Shown: in pieces, positions 38,605 through 48,251 of the stretch
How the letters are laid out: every line of letters begins with the position of its first letter
Numbering within the stretch: the stretch's first letter is position 1
Source: Candidatus Pelagibacter sp.
GTDB lineage: Bacteria; Pseudomonadota; Alphaproteobacteria; Pelagibacterales; Pelagibacteraceae
NCBI GenBank assembly: GCA_028227525.1
Contig: JAOJAE010000002.1
Location: forward strand, 1-64,000
Direction of reading: 5' to 3'
Length of the DNA stretch: 64,000 nt
Notes under the pieces: model-generated
Told to the model about the DNA's origin: nothing
Databases searched by the model: none
The model's input: the letters and a program-made list of their open reading frames with translations, nothing else
Made by a program: the position numbers and the translations under genes

Positions 38605-39693
38605 ATGCAAAATTTAAATTCTGCAAACAAAGAGTTTAAAAGTATTCTAAAAAAAAGAGGAATGTTCTCAAATAAAATGGGAGATGAAATTTCTGAAAGT
38701 TGGTTGAGGTGTATTTCTACAGGTCTTGATCCATTTAAAGATCCCAAACAAAGCCTCATATCTTCAATTGAACTTAAACAGATTAAAGAAAAAAATGAAG
38801 TGTTAAGAAAAATTGTCATCCCAGAAATAGAATTACTTTATTCACAAATTGCAGGTACAAATTTTATGGTAGCTTATTCAGATGAAAACGGATTGGTACT
38901 TGACACTATATATGACAAAACTTGCTTAGAAGGTGATGTTGGTAAATCAGTAATACCAGGCTCTATATGGGCAGAAAAAATTTGTGGCACAAATGGTCTG
39001 GGATTGTCAGTTGAACTTAAGAAGCCCACAATAGTATCTGGTAAAGAACATTTCTTTATTGCACATGAAAAAATATCATGCTTTGCGAGTCCAATAATTA
39101 ATTATGATGGTAAAACAATAGGTATTATTGATGCCTCGACAGACTCTAAATCAAGAGAGCAGCATACTTTAGCATTGGTAAAATTAGCAACAAGAAGTAT
39201 TGAAACAAAATTATTTATTAATAAATTTTCAAATGAATTAATTCTATCTTTTCATCCAAGATCAGAATATCTTTCTACTACAAGTGTTGGGTTATTAGCT
39301 ATTAATGGTGATGGAGTAGTAGTAGGAGCAAATAGTAATGCTAAAATTATGCTCCATGGATTAGCAGATTTAAAGAATGAAAACTTTAATAATATTTTTA
39401 CAAATTCATTTTCATCTATAGCATCTGATTTACTTAATAATAAAATATTAAAAATAACTGATCATTTAGGGTCGTCTGTTTTTGTAGTTAAGAGTCAAAA
39501 CTTTAGAGAAAGTAAAATTAAAGAAAAAAATTTATCAAACAAAACTTATGCATGTCGAAATTGTAAAGATACAAAAATTAAAAGAGAAAAGTGTATATTA
39601 ATTAAATCAACTTTTTTAGAGACAAATAATATCTCAGTAGCTTCAAGAAAACTTGGTGTATCAAGAACAACTATTTATAAACATCTAAGATAA
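38605..39693 (+). CDS. AcoR-like regulator without AAA+ domain
   Basis: 362 residues. N-terminal segment with ISESWLRCISTGLDP (the AcoR family entry motif), GAF domain (about 75-200), PAS-like domain (about 215-290, SVGLLAINGDGVVVGAN) and a Fis-type helix-turn-helix at the end (SVASRKLGVSRTTIYKHLR). The AAA+ sigma-54 activation domain that normally lies before the HTH is absent; instead there is a cysteine cluster C-x2-C-x9-C near 315-330. Divergent from the alcohol dehydrogenase and transporter, which it probably controls. Confidence 0.85.
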   Translation: MQNLNSANKEFKSILKKRGMFSNKMGDEISESWLRCISTGLDPFKDPKQSLISSIELKQIKEKNEVLRKIVIPEIELLYSQIAGTNFMVAYSDENGLVLDTIYDKTCLEGDVGKSVIPGSIWAEKICGTNGLGLSVELKKPTIVSGKEHFFIAHEKISCFASPIINYDGKTIGIIDASTDSKSREQHTLALVKLATRSIETKLFINKFSNELILSFHPRSEYLSTTSVGLLAINGDGVVVGANSNAKIMLHGLADLKNENFNNIFTNSFSSIASDLLNNKILKITDHLGSSVFVVKSQNFRESKIKEKNLSNKTYACRNCKDTKIKREKCILIKSTFLETNNISVASRKLGVSRTTIYKHLR

Positions 39694-39698
39694 TTCAT

Positions 39699-40910
39699 TT
39701 ACTTTAATTTCATTATAAAAAATAAATAAGATAATAAAGATGTTATAAGTACAAATAACATTGCTAATTTAAATGAAATTATTTCTGTAAAGTTTAGACT
39801 CATTCCTGCATCAATAATCAATCCAATAATCCATTGCATAAAAAATGCTCCAATAAAAATCAACAAGTTAAAAGAAGTTAGAGCTTTACCTGCATTAGAC
39901 AAGGAGAACGCCATACCAACCGCTGGCTGAGTTAAGGATAAAAATATAGAGCTTACTATAAATATTGCCCAATGAATGGACCCCGCTTTAGGACCTAAAT
40001 AAATAATTATCGCAAGCACAATTAAACTTATTGGGGCACCAAATTTTAACAATCTAATTGCATCACTTATATTTTTTGAAAATTTAGGAACGAAATAACC
40101 CCAACACAAAAATGAAACAAGCATAGCAAAATAAATCAAAAAAAGTCCATTAGCACTCTCTTGCGGGGTATAACCCGAAACTCTTATCATCCAGGGTCCA
40201 GCCCATAGTGTTTGGATTGCAAACAAACCTCCATAGGTAAAAAAACCCATAGGCACTAAACTTAGAAATAAAGGGTTTGTCCAAACTGTACTTAATTTAC
40301 TTTCGTTTAATTGTTTACTATCAACACTTTTAGAGTGCCATTTAGGAATAAAGATTATTATTAAAATTATACAAGCCAATGTAAGTAGTGCTAAAGATAA
40401 AAATATTGCCCTCCAACCTATAATTGGTAAAAAAAACTGAACAGGTAAACTGGATGAGAGCATTCCTGTAGCTCCAACCATTAACATCCATGAATTTGCG
40501 CGTTGCTGTGTTTCATCTTGAAACCAAATCCTATAAGCAGTTAAAGGTCCCATCAAACATGCACCAACACCAACACCAATTAATATTCTTGAAATTAAAA
40601 GCATCGTTAAGTTTTGAGCTAATGAAAATAAAATTAAGCCAATTATTGATAAAGATAAAAAATAAGAAACTATTTTTCTAGGCCCTTTAGAATCTAATAA
40701 ATATCCCAATGGAATTTGTACACTTGCAAATCCTAAAAAATATCCTCCTCCAAGAAGTCCTAGCTCACCTGAAGTAAGATTAAATTCTGAAACCAATTCA
40801 GGAGAGATGGTTGCTGTAATTGCTCTAAGTAAAGTTGAGATAAAATAGCCTAAAGCAAATACTAAAAATATTGTAATAGCTTTTGATTTAGCTAGTACAG
40901 GTTTGTTCAT
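39699..40910 (-). CDS. MFS transporter
   Basis: 403 residues with 12 predicted membrane helices. The first-half motif LGYLLDSKGPRKIVSYF is the loop 2-3 MFS signature (G-x3-D-x2-G-x-R-K form). Located 12 bases after the 2-hydroxyacid dehydrogenase, as the last gene of the glycolate cluster, so it may carry glycolate, lactate or a related acid; that is inference. Converges on the regulator at 38605 with 5 bases between stops. Confidence 0.85.
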   Translation of the reverse strand: MNKPVLAKSKAITIFLVFALGYFISTLLRAITATISPELVSEFNLTSGELGLLGGGYFLGFASVQIPLGYLLDSKGPRKIVSYFLSLSIIGLILFSLAQNLTMLLISRILIGVGVGACLMGPLTAYRIWFQDETQQRANSWMLMVGATGMLSSSLPVQFFLPIIGWRAIFLSLALLTLACIILIIIFIPKWHSKSVDSKQLNESKLSTVWTNPLFLSLVPMGFFTYGGLFAIQTLWAGPWMIRVSGYTPQESANGLFLIYFAMLVSFLCWGYFVPKFSKNISDAIRLLKFGAPISLIVLAIIIYLGPKAGSIHWAIFIVSSIFLSLTQPAVGMAFSLSNAGKALTSFNLLIFIGAFFMQWIIGLIIDAGMSLNFTEIISFKLAMLFVLITSLLSYLFFIMKLK

Positions 40911-40921
40911 AAATTAAAGTT

Positions 40922-41875
40922 TTAATTTACTTTATTTTTGCAATTACCAGTGTTGAAAAATTCATCAATATTATCTATTGCCAAATTAGCCATTGCTGTT
41001 CTGGTATCTTTAGTTGCACTTCCAAGATGAGGTAAAATAAATGCACTTTTAATTTTTAAATAACCTGGGTTTAAATTAGGTTCACCTTTATAGACATCTA
41101 AACCTGCTGCATAAATTTTTCTTCTATTTAATGCATCAATTAATGCTTCATCATCAACAATATCTCCTCGAGCAACATTAGTAATTACCGCTCCTTTTGG
41201 AAAATATTCTACTGTCTCTTTATTAATTAAATTGACAGTTTCTTTTGTAGCTGGACAACAAATTGATAAAACATCTGATACTGAAAAAAGACCTTTTAGA
41301 CTATCATGATAAATAGCACCCTGTTCTTTTTCTTCGTTCAATTTAGAACGATTATGATAATGAATAATCATTCCAAGCGATTTTGCAATTTTTGCAATTT
41401 TTTGCCCAATTCTTCCCATTCCTAAAATACCAAGTCTTGTACCTGTTAATTGTTTTCCAATTAAATAATCTGCAGACCATTTCCAATTACTTTCTTTTGC
41501 TGCCTCGATTCCTTCAGCTGCCCTTCTACAAGCTCCTAGAATAAGAAGTATTCCAATTTCAGCTGTTGCATCTGATAAAACTTCAGGAGTATTTGTTACA
41601 GCAATACCTCTTTTTTTTGCAGCTTCTAGATCTATATTTCCAAAACCAACTGCAAAGTTTGAAATTACTTTAACTGTCTCTGGAAGTTTATTGATTGTAT
41701 CCTCATCCATTTTATCTGTTAAAGATGTAAGCACTGCATCACATCCTTGACTAAGCTCAATTAATTTTGTTTGAGAATAAAGTTCATCGTTTGCATTAAG
41801 TTTTGCATCAAAAATATTTGATGCTTTATCTTCACAATCTTTAAGTAGCCTTCTTGTAACTAGTATCTTTTTCAT
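40922..41875 (-). CDS. D-2-hydroxyacid dehydrogenase, probable glyoxylate/hydroxypyruvate reductase
   Basis: 317 residues from ATG at 41875 (MKKILVTRRLL); the longer frame to 41986 would run back through the glcF end and is not used. NAD(P) loop GILGMGRIGQKIAKIAKSLG (about 145-164), catalytic Arg in VARGDIVDDEAL, Glu in KGEPNLNP and His in LPHLGSATKDTR. Closest in type to GyaR/GhrB reductases, which convert glyoxylate to glycolate or hydroxypyruvate to glycerate. Two bases after glcF. Confidence 0.87.
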   Translation of the reverse strand: MKKILVTRRLLKDCEDKASNIFDAKLNANDELYSQTKLIELSQGCDAVLTSLTDKMDEDTINKLPETVKVISNFAVGFGNIDLEAAKKRGIAVTNTPEVLSDATAEIGILLILGACRRAAEGIEAAKESNWKWSADYLIGKQLTGTRLGILGMGRIGQKIAKIAKSLGMIIHYHNRSKLNEEKEQGAIYHDSLKGLFSVSDVLSICCPATKETVNLINKETVEYFPKGAVITNVARGDIVDDEALIDALNRRKIYAAGLDVYKGEPNLNPGYLKIKSAFILPHLGSATKDTRTAMANLAIDNIDEFFNTGNCKNKVN

Positions 41876-41877
41876 AG

Positions 41878-43173
41878 TTAATTCCTCTGTAACACCTCTG
41901 GTTTTGGACCTCCTGTATACCAATCTAGAACTTCGATTGTGTGTACAATTGGAACTTTTGTACCATGGGAAATTTGGGTAATACAACCAATATTTCCTGT
42001 AGAAATAAAATCAGGTTTCAAACTTTCAATATTATCTACTTTTTTAGTCAATAATTGTTTAGCTATTTCTGATTGTAAAATATTATAAGTTCCAGCTGAA
42101 CCACAGCAAATATGACCTTCTGGAATTTCAAGGATTTCATTATTTGTTTTTTCTAAAAGTGCAATTGGTTGCGAATGAACTTTTTGACCATGCTGCATAG
42201 AACATGCTGAATGGTATGCAACTTTGTATTTTTTATTTTTTTCTTTGATATCTAGTTTTAAACTTTCAAAAATATATTCCGAAATATCTCTAGTTAACTC
42301 AGAAATAACTTTTGCTTTTTTACTTAATTCTTTATCATCTCTAAAGATAAATCCATAATCTTTCATTGTAGTTCCACAACCAGATGTGTTAGATAAAATT
42401 GCATCTAAATTGCCTTTTTGATGTTCGTCATACCAAGTATTAATATTATTTTTAAAGTCTTGGTGAGCATCATCCTCTTTTCCCAAATGATGATTTAAAG
42501 ATCCACAACACCGAATTTTTTTTGGAACTACTACTTCAACACCATGTCTATTAAGTAGTCTAATCGTTGACTCATTAATTTGAGGTGAAATTTCTTTTTG
42601 AACACAGCCAGTTAATAGCGCAACTCTTGCAATTCTTTTTTTTCCTTTAACTTTGTAAATTTCTTTGTTTTCAAGTTGTTTTTTGGGAAAATGTGTTGGC
42701 ATTAAATCCATCATATCTTTTATTTTTGATGGCATTAAAAATTTAAAAGGTTTAATCAATTTTACCAGAAAACTTGATAGTTTAAAAATTTTTGTATTGG
42801 GAAGAGTAATTGATAAAAAATGTCTTATTAACTTATCAAAAAAAGATCTTTCATAATTTTTTTCAATATATTTTTTTCCATGATCAATGATATGCATATA
42901 GTTTACACCTGCGGGGCATGTCGTCATACAACTATAACATGAAAGACATCTATCAATATGTTTAACAACTTTGTCTGTTGGTTTTTTATTATTTTCCAAC
43001 ATGTCTTTAATTAAATAAATTCTTCCTCTTGGCCCATCAAGCTCATCCCCAAGTAGCTGGTGAGTAGGACATGTTGCATTGCACATACCACAATGAACAC
43101 ATTGTTTAAAAATTTTTTCAGTAGCTAAATTATCTTTATTTTCTAATTGTTTTTTTGAAAAATTTGTTTGCAT
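41878..43173 (-). CDS. glcF: Glycolate oxidase iron-sulfur subunit
   Basis: 431 residues. Two [4Fe-4S] motifs at the N-terminus (CVHCGMCNATCPTHQ and CLSCYSCMTTCPAG) and two CCG domains (RCCGSLNHHLG, ICCGSAGTYN) mark GlcF. It passes electrons from glycolate oxidation to the quinone pool on the inner membrane. ATG overlaps the glcE stop as TAATG. Confidence 0.94.
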   Translation of the reverse strand: MQTNFSKKQLENKDNLATEKIFKQCVHCGMCNATCPTHQLLGDELDGPRGRIYLIKDMLENNKKPTDKVVKHIDRCLSCYSCMTTCPAGVNYMHIIDHGKKYIEKNYERSFFDKLIRHFLSITLPNTKIFKLSSFLVKLIKPFKFLMPSKIKDMMDLMPTHFPKKQLENKEIYKVKGKKRIARVALLTGCVQKEISPQINESTIRLLNRHGVEVVVPKKIRCCGSLNHHLGKEDDAHQDFKNNINTWYDEHQKGNLDAILSNTSGCGTTMKDYGFIFRDDKELSKKAKVISELTRDISEYIFESLKLDIKEKNKKYKVAYHSACSMQHGQKVHSQPIALLEKTNNEILEIPEGHICCGSAGTYNILQSEIAKQLLTKKVDNIESLKPDFISTGNIGCITQISHGTKVPIVHTIEVLDWYTGGPKPEVLQRN

Positions 43174-44453
43174 TAAACTCCTCTATACATCTTTCCTGGA
43201 TTTAAAATTCTTTTTGGATCAAAACTTTCTTTAATTTTTTTAGAAATCATTAATCTCACATCATCAACAGTAAAAATTGTTTCATCATAATCATAATCGG
43301 GTGAGGTTTTAATAATTGTTAAGTATCCTCCAAATTCTATTGCCATCTTTTTAATCTCTTTTACTTTCATATTTTTTTTTGCTGGGACCTCAATCCAAAA
43401 CAACAAGCCACACCAATCAATATAATACTTAAATTTGTTATTAATATATTTCATCATTTTTGATCCATTAGAAGGCTCGATAACTATTCTTAACAAATTG
43501 TTTTTTGTCTTCTCAAATAGCTCCAGATTATTTATTTTTTTCCAAAATGGATCTGATTGATAGCTATCTAGCAAGAAAGTCCTAAAAGTGTTTAATTTCA
43601 ATTCTTCTGTAAGTGATTTTATTTTTTCGTTAATAGAAATTTTATCTCCCTCAATTCTAAATGCTAAAAATGGACCTTTAAAATCTAAATCATTAAATTT
43701 AAATATCTGATCTCTATTTTTTTTATAATTCTTATCTTCTGGCTCGTTAGGAATAAACACAGCTCCCGAAACTTCACTACTTGAGCCTGATATTTGATTA
43801 AATAAATCATAAATTTTTTTATCATCCTCAACATCAATTACAATTGTATTAGAAAATTTTTTCTTTGGTAAGACTTTAAGCGTAATTTCAGTTAAAATAC
43901 TTAATGTTCCAAAAGAACCTGTAATTAATTTTGAAAGATCATAACCGGTCACATTTTTTACAACTGTTCCCCCAGATTTAATAATTTCTCCTTTACCATT
44001 AATTCCTTGAAATCCTAAAACATGATCTCTAACACTTCCAACTTTAAATCTTCTTGATCCAGCATAGTTACATGACAAACAACCTGCTACAGTGCCTTTA
44101 TTGGTTTTTCCATTTTCAATAAAACCTAAATCAATAGGTTCAAAAGCTAATTCTTGATTGTTTTTTTCTAAAGCTTTTTCAACATCTTCTAATGGCGTAC
44201 CAGCTTTTACTTTTATATACAATTCCTCAGGGAAATAATCAATGATACCAGATAATTTTGAGAGTGAAATTTTATTCGATGCTTGGGTTTTGTTTCCAAT
44301 AAAACTTTTAGTATTAGTTCCAACAATTTCAGTGGGAAGATTTTTTTTATAAAATTCTTTAATTAAAATAGATACTTCTTCTTCTGTTTTTGGAAAATAA
44401 GTATTGTTAGAATCTTGGAAGATCTGGGAATTTATTTTCATTTTTGTGGACAT
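43173..44453 (-). CDS. glcE: Glycolate oxidase FAD-binding subunit
   Basis: 426 residues with one FAD-binding PCMH domain: LPTEIVGTNTKSF, KAGTPLEDVEKAL and the AGCLSCNYAGSRRFKVGSVRDH segment (about 122-143). Lacks the catalytic C-terminal half of GlcD. Two close ATGs (44453 and 44441) are possible; both lie within the glcD end, so GlcDEF are coupled. Confidence 0.9.
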   Translation of the reverse strand: MSTKMKINSQIFQDSNNTYFPKTEEEVSILIKEFYKKNLPTEIVGTNTKSFIGNKTQASNKISLSKLSGIIDYFPEELYIKVKAGTPLEDVEKALEKNNQELAFEPIDLGFIENGKTNKGTVAGCLSCNYAGSRRFKVGSVRDHVLGFQGINGKGEIIKSGGTVVKNVTGYDLSKLITGSFGTLSILTEITLKVLPKKKFSNTIVIDVEDDKKIYDLFNQISGSSSEVSGAVFIPNEPEDKNYKKNRDQIFKFNDLDFKGPFLAFRIEGDKISINEKIKSLTEELKLNTFRTFLLDSYQSDPFWKKINNLELFEKTKNNLLRIVIEPSNGSKMMKYINNKFKYYIDWCGLLFWIEVPAKKNMKVKEIKKMAIEFGGYLTIIKTSPDYDYDETIFTVDDVRLMISKKIKESFDPKRILNPGKMYRGV

Positions 44454-45903
44454 GTTGGGTTCCTTCCTCTGCGCATTTTCTTAAAATAGGATAAACTTTT
44501 CCTGGATTTAATAAATTTTTTTCATCTAGTGATTTTTTAATATCTAATTGTTGTTGAATATCTCTATCATTAAACATTTCACACATTAGTTCTCTTTTTT
44601 CTATTCCCACTCCATGTTCTCCGGTTATAACTCCACCTAATTTTACACAAAGTTTAAGAATTTCTGCTCCAAACTCTTCTGTTTTTCTTAGTTGTTCTTT
44701 ATCACTTCCATCAAACATTATTAATGGATGCAAGTTTCCATCTCCTGCATGAAAACAGTTAGCTACTAATAATTCATATTTTTTAGATAATTTTTTAATT
44801 TCTAGTAAAGCCTCCGCAAGTTTTCCTCTTGGAATAACACCATCCATACAATAATAATCAGGTGCCATTGCTCCACAAGCTGGAAAAGCTGCTTTTCTGC
44901 CGGCCCAAAATTTTAATCTCTCCTCCTCATTTTTACTTAATTTCAGACTAGAGCAGTTATTTTTTTTTGAAATTTCACTAACTTTTTTTAACAGTTCATT
45001 AACTTCTGACTCTGTTCCATCAAGCTCAACTATTAACAACAACTCAGCATCACGCGGATACCCTGCTTTACTAAAATTATCTGTTGCTTCAATTAAAGCT
45101 TTATCCATAATTTCCATACCTGCTGGAACAATCCCATTAGATATAATATCTGATGCTGCATTCCCTCCTTCTTCAATTGTTGGAAATCCAATCAATGCTG
45201 CTTTTACTACTTGTGGCTTTTTTAAAATTTTAACTGTTACTTCTGTCACAACTCCAAGCAATCCTTCAGATCCACAGATTAAGCCCATTAAATCATAGCC
45301 TTCTTGATCCAATGTCTTTCCACCAAATCTACATATAGTTCCGTCCATTAAAACCATCTCAACGCCTAAAATATTATTAGTAGTCGTTCCATATTTAAGT
45401 GAATGAACTCCACCAGAGTTCTCAGCAACATTACCACCTATAGAACAAGCTAATTGACTTGATGGATCGGGAGCATAGTAAAATCCTTTATGCTGTACTG
45501 CATGAGTTATTCCTAAATTAGTTACACCTGGTTGGGTTACAACACATTTATTTTCGTAATCAATATTTAAAATTTTATTAAATTTGCCTAAGCCCAATAT
45601 GACGGCATCTTGTAATGGTAATGCACCACCTGATAAACCTGTACCAGCGCCTCTAGGTATCACTTTAACATTTTCTTTATGACAATACTTTAATATCTCA
45701 CTAACTTCATTTGTATCTTTTGGTAAAATTACTGATAATGGAGTTTGTGTATAAGCTGCAAGTGCATCCGTTTCATAAGGTTTTACTTCATCAGGATGAC
45801 TTAACACATTATCTGATCCTGAAATTTTTGATAAATTTTTTACAATCTCATCTTTACGATCAATTATTTTTTTATCAATTTTAGGTAGCGCTAGCTCTGT
45901 CAT
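44407..45903 (-). CDS. glcD: Glycolate oxidase catalytic subunit
   Basis: 498-residue flavoprotein of the vanillyl-alcohol oxidase fold. FAD contacts in PRGAGTGLSGGALP (about 80-93), AENSGGVHSLKYGTT and the C-terminal GEHGVGIEKRELM and LNPGKVYP signatures. Oxidises glycolate (and often D-lactate) to glyoxylate. Four bases after the aminotransferase's upstream partner region: its stop overlaps glcE by 47 bases and it starts the glcDEF run. Glycolate is a phytoplankton exudate, so the cluster suits surface seawater. Confidence 0.94.
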   Translation of the reverse strand: MTELALPKIDKKIIDRKDEIVKNLSKISGSDNVLSHPDEVKPYETDALAAYTQTPLSVILPKDTNEVSEILKYCHKENVKVIPRGAGTGLSGGALPLQDAVILGLGKFNKILNIDYENKCVVTQPGVTNLGITHAVQHKGFYYAPDPSSQLACSIGGNVAENSGGVHSLKYGTTTNNILGVEMVLMDGTICRFGGKTLDQEGYDLMGLICGSEGLLGVVTEVTVKILKKPQVVKAALIGFPTIEEGGNAASDIISNGIVPAGMEIMDKALIEATDNFSKAGYPRDAELLLIVELDGTESEVNELLKKVSEISKKNNCSSLKLSKNEEERLKFWAGRKAAFPACGAMAPDYYCMDGVIPRGKLAEALLEIKKLSKKYELLVANCFHAGDGNLHPLIMFDGSDKEQLRKTEEFGAEILKLCVKLGGVITGEHGVGIEKRELMCEMFNDRDIQQQLDIKKSLDEKNLLNPGKVYPILRKCAEEGTQHVHKNENKFPDLPRF

Positions 45904-45907
45904 AATC

Positions 45908-47071
45908 CTAGCCTAGCATTTTTTTGATATTTTCCAATGCATTAGAAATATTATCTTGAGAAGCTGCAAAACTAAATCTTACATAATCTTTAGAAGTTTT
46001 ACCAAAAGCAGTTCCTGGCACTATCGCAACTCCTGCTTCATGCATTGCTCTTTTACAAAATTCTGAGCCATCCATTCCAGTGCCTATAACTTTAGGAAAA
46101 GCATAGAATGCTCCACCGGGTAAACTACATTCAATACCTGGCAAGCTATTTAGTCCTTCATGAATTAATTTTCTTCTTTGAGTAAATTTTTCCATCATTA
46201 GATGAATAGAGTCATCTGAGCCATCTAGAGCAGCTATTCCTGCAAATTGGGCAGCTGCATTAACACACGAGACACTATTAATTAATAATTTGTTCACATG
46301 TTCAATTAAATTTTCTGGCCAAAAACTCCAGCCTAATCTCCAGCCAGTCATGGAATAAGCTTTACTCCAACCCTCAAGAACAATTAATCTATCTCTAAGT
46401 TCTGGATAGTTGAAGAAAGTTGGCATTTCTTTACCATCAAAAATTTGTCTACTATAAATTTCATCACTTAAAATAGTAACATGAGGATGTTTTTTTAATC
46501 CCTCAGCCAATTTATCTATTTCTGATTTTTCAACAAAACTTCCTGTTGGATTATTTGGATTAATCAAAATTAACAATCTAGTTTTGTCAGTTATCAAAGA
46601 TAAAATTTTATCCGCACTAAATTTTAAATCTTTGTCTTCTGTCAAATCATAAGGAACTGCTGTAGATCCAGTATAATTAATCATAGACTCGTAAATTGGA
46701 AATGCTGGTGTTGGATGAATGATTTCTGCTCCTGGCTCTCCAAAGCATTGTATAGCGTAGTGCATGGTAGGCTTACCCCCTGGCATAATTGTAATTCTTT
46801 CAGGGTCTACTTCTGCGTTGTAACGTTTTTTTATCCATCTTGTTACAGCTTGTCTGCACTCTAGAATCCCATTAGATAAAACGTATCCATGGTGACCATC
46901 GTCTAAAGCTTTTTTAGCAGCCTCAACTACATGTTTTGGAGTTTTGAAATCAGGTTGACCAAGTCCTAAGTGTATCATTGGATTTCCTGCAGCTTCTAAT
47001 TTTTTTGCTTCTGCTAAAACACTAAATGCTGACTCGGTTCCTAGACGATTTAAGCTTGCAGCTAATTTCAT
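45908..47071 (-). CDS. Class I aminotransferase
   Basis: 387-residue PLP enzyme of the aspartate aminotransferase fold family. Visible: HLGLGQPDFKTPKHVV (about 35-50), NPNNPTGS (substrate Asn, about 170), DEIYSRQIF, and the PLP lysine in WSKAYSMTGWRLGW (about 235). AAGGAG ribosome site before the ATG. Between lldD and glcD, it could aminate glyoxylate to glycine or act on aspartate/alanine; specificity cannot be read from sequence. Confidence 0.88.
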   Translation of the reverse strand: MKLAASLNRLGTESAFSVLAEAKKLEAAGNPMIHLGLGQPDFKTPKHVVEAAKKALDDGHHGYVLSNGILECRQAVTRWIKKRYNAEVDPERITIMPGGKPTMHYAIQCFGEPGAEIIHPTPAFPIYESMINYTGSTAVPYDLTEDKDLKFSADKILSLITDKTRLLILINPNNPTGSFVEKSEIDKLAEGLKKHPHVTILSDEIYSRQIFDGKEMPTFFNYPELRDRLIVLEGWSKAYSMTGWRLGWSFWPENLIEHVNKLLINSVSCVNAAAQFAGIAALDGSDDSIHLMMEKFTQRRKLIHEGLNSLPGIECSLPGGAFYAFPKVIGTGMDGSEFCKRAMHEAGVAIVPGTAFGKTSKDYVRFSFAASQDNISNALENIKKMLG

Positions 47072-47091
47072 ATTTTATTTCTCCTTATTAT

Positions 47092-48243
47092 TTATTTTCT
47101 GTAAATTAATTTTGATCTATTTAATTCTTTAATATTTTTACAACCCATTAATACCATATTTCGGTTTATTTCATCATGCATATTCTGCAACAGACGTTCA
47201 ACACCTGGTTGGCCTCCTGCGCCTAATGAAAATAAGAACATTTTTCCAAAGCTACATGCCGTCGCACCAGCAGCTAATGCTTTTAAAACATGGGTTCCTC
47301 TTCTAATTCCACCATCTAAAATAATTTCAAGTTTATCACCTACCGCGTCTGATAGTTCTTTAATTTGATCAAACGGTGACCTTGAGCCATCTAACTGCCT
47401 ACCTCCATGATTTGAAACCATTATGGCAGTGCAACCAATATCAATTGCTCTTTTTGCGTCCTCAACTGACATCACACCTTTTAATGCAAATGGTTTATTC
47501 CATTTTTTTACACAATACTCTGCATCCTTCCAGTTCATAGCTGGATCATATTGTTCATTGATATATTCAATTACCGACTTTGCAATATTGGTTCCTTTAT
47601 CTGTTTTCTTTGCAACATTCGACAGTTCAAATTTTTTATGAGTAAAGTAATTAAAAACCCACTCAGGCCTCATTGCAAAACTCATTAAGCTTTGTAGAGT
47701 AAGTTTTGGAGGAGTTGTAAAACCTGTTCTGTGATCTCTCTCTCTGTTTCCAGCAACTAAAGTATCAACTGTTAAGCACATCCCATCATAACCAGATATT
47801 CTACATCTCTCAATCAAGTCATCTGTGATTGATTGATCTTTGTGAACATAAAGTTGAAATAATTTTGGACCCTTAGAAATTTCTGCAATTTCTTCAATTG
47901 TGTTATTAGCCATTGTAGACATGCTATAAAAAGTTCCAAACTTTTCAGCTGCTCTAGCTGAAGCTTTATCACCGTCATGATGATAAAGTCTTTGCATGGC
48001 TGTTGGAGATAAAAATAATGGCATATCAATTTTTTTACCAAAAACAGTTGTTGATAAATCTGGTTTACCTACACTTGCTAAAACATTAGGAATTAAATCA
48101 CAGTCATTAAATGCATCTGTATTTCTTTTAAGAGTAGCTTCGTCATCAGCACCACCATCTATGTAATGAAAGATAGGTGAAGGTAATCTTTTTTTTGCTA
48201 ATTTCCTAAAGTCACTAAAATTATAACAATCTTTTAAGTTCAT
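47092..48243 (-). CDS. lldD: FMN-dependent L-2-hydroxyacid dehydrogenase (LldD-like)
   Basis: 383 residues, TIM-barrel FMN enzyme. N-terminal DFRKLAKKRLPSPIFHYIDG, FMN segment TAMQRLYHHDGD, and catalytic histidine with substrate arginine in SNHGGRQLDGSRSPFD (about 278-293). Oxidises L-lactate or glycolate, passing electrons to quinone. Nine bases after the PagL-like gene and 20 before the aminotransferase. It parallels GlcDEF in substrate range. Confidence 0.88.
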   Translation of the reverse strand: MNLKDCYNFSDFRKLAKKRLPSPIFHYIDGGADDEATLKRNTDAFNDCDLIPNVLASVGKPDLSTTVFGKKIDMPLFLSPTAMQRLYHHDGDKASARAAEKFGTFYSMSTMANNTIEEIAEISKGPKLFQLYVHKDQSITDDLIERCRISGYDGMCLTVDTLVAGNRERDHRTGFTTPPKLTLQSLMSFAMRPEWVFNYFTHKKFELSNVAKKTDKGTNIAKSVIEYINEQYDPAMNWKDAEYCVKKWNKPFALKGVMSVEDAKRAIDIGCTAIMVSNHGGRQLDGSRSPFDQIKELSDAVGDKLEIILDGGIRRGTHVLKALAAGATACSFGKMFLFSLGAGGQPGVERLLQNMHDEINRNMVLMGCKNIKELNRSKLIYRK

Positions 48244-48251
48244 GATTGTTA

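Noticed and set aside
41876..41986. Extended N-terminus of the 2-hydroxyacid dehydrogenase
   Set aside because: Would overlap glcF by over 100 bases and adds residues not found in the family; ATG at 41875 gives the normal start.
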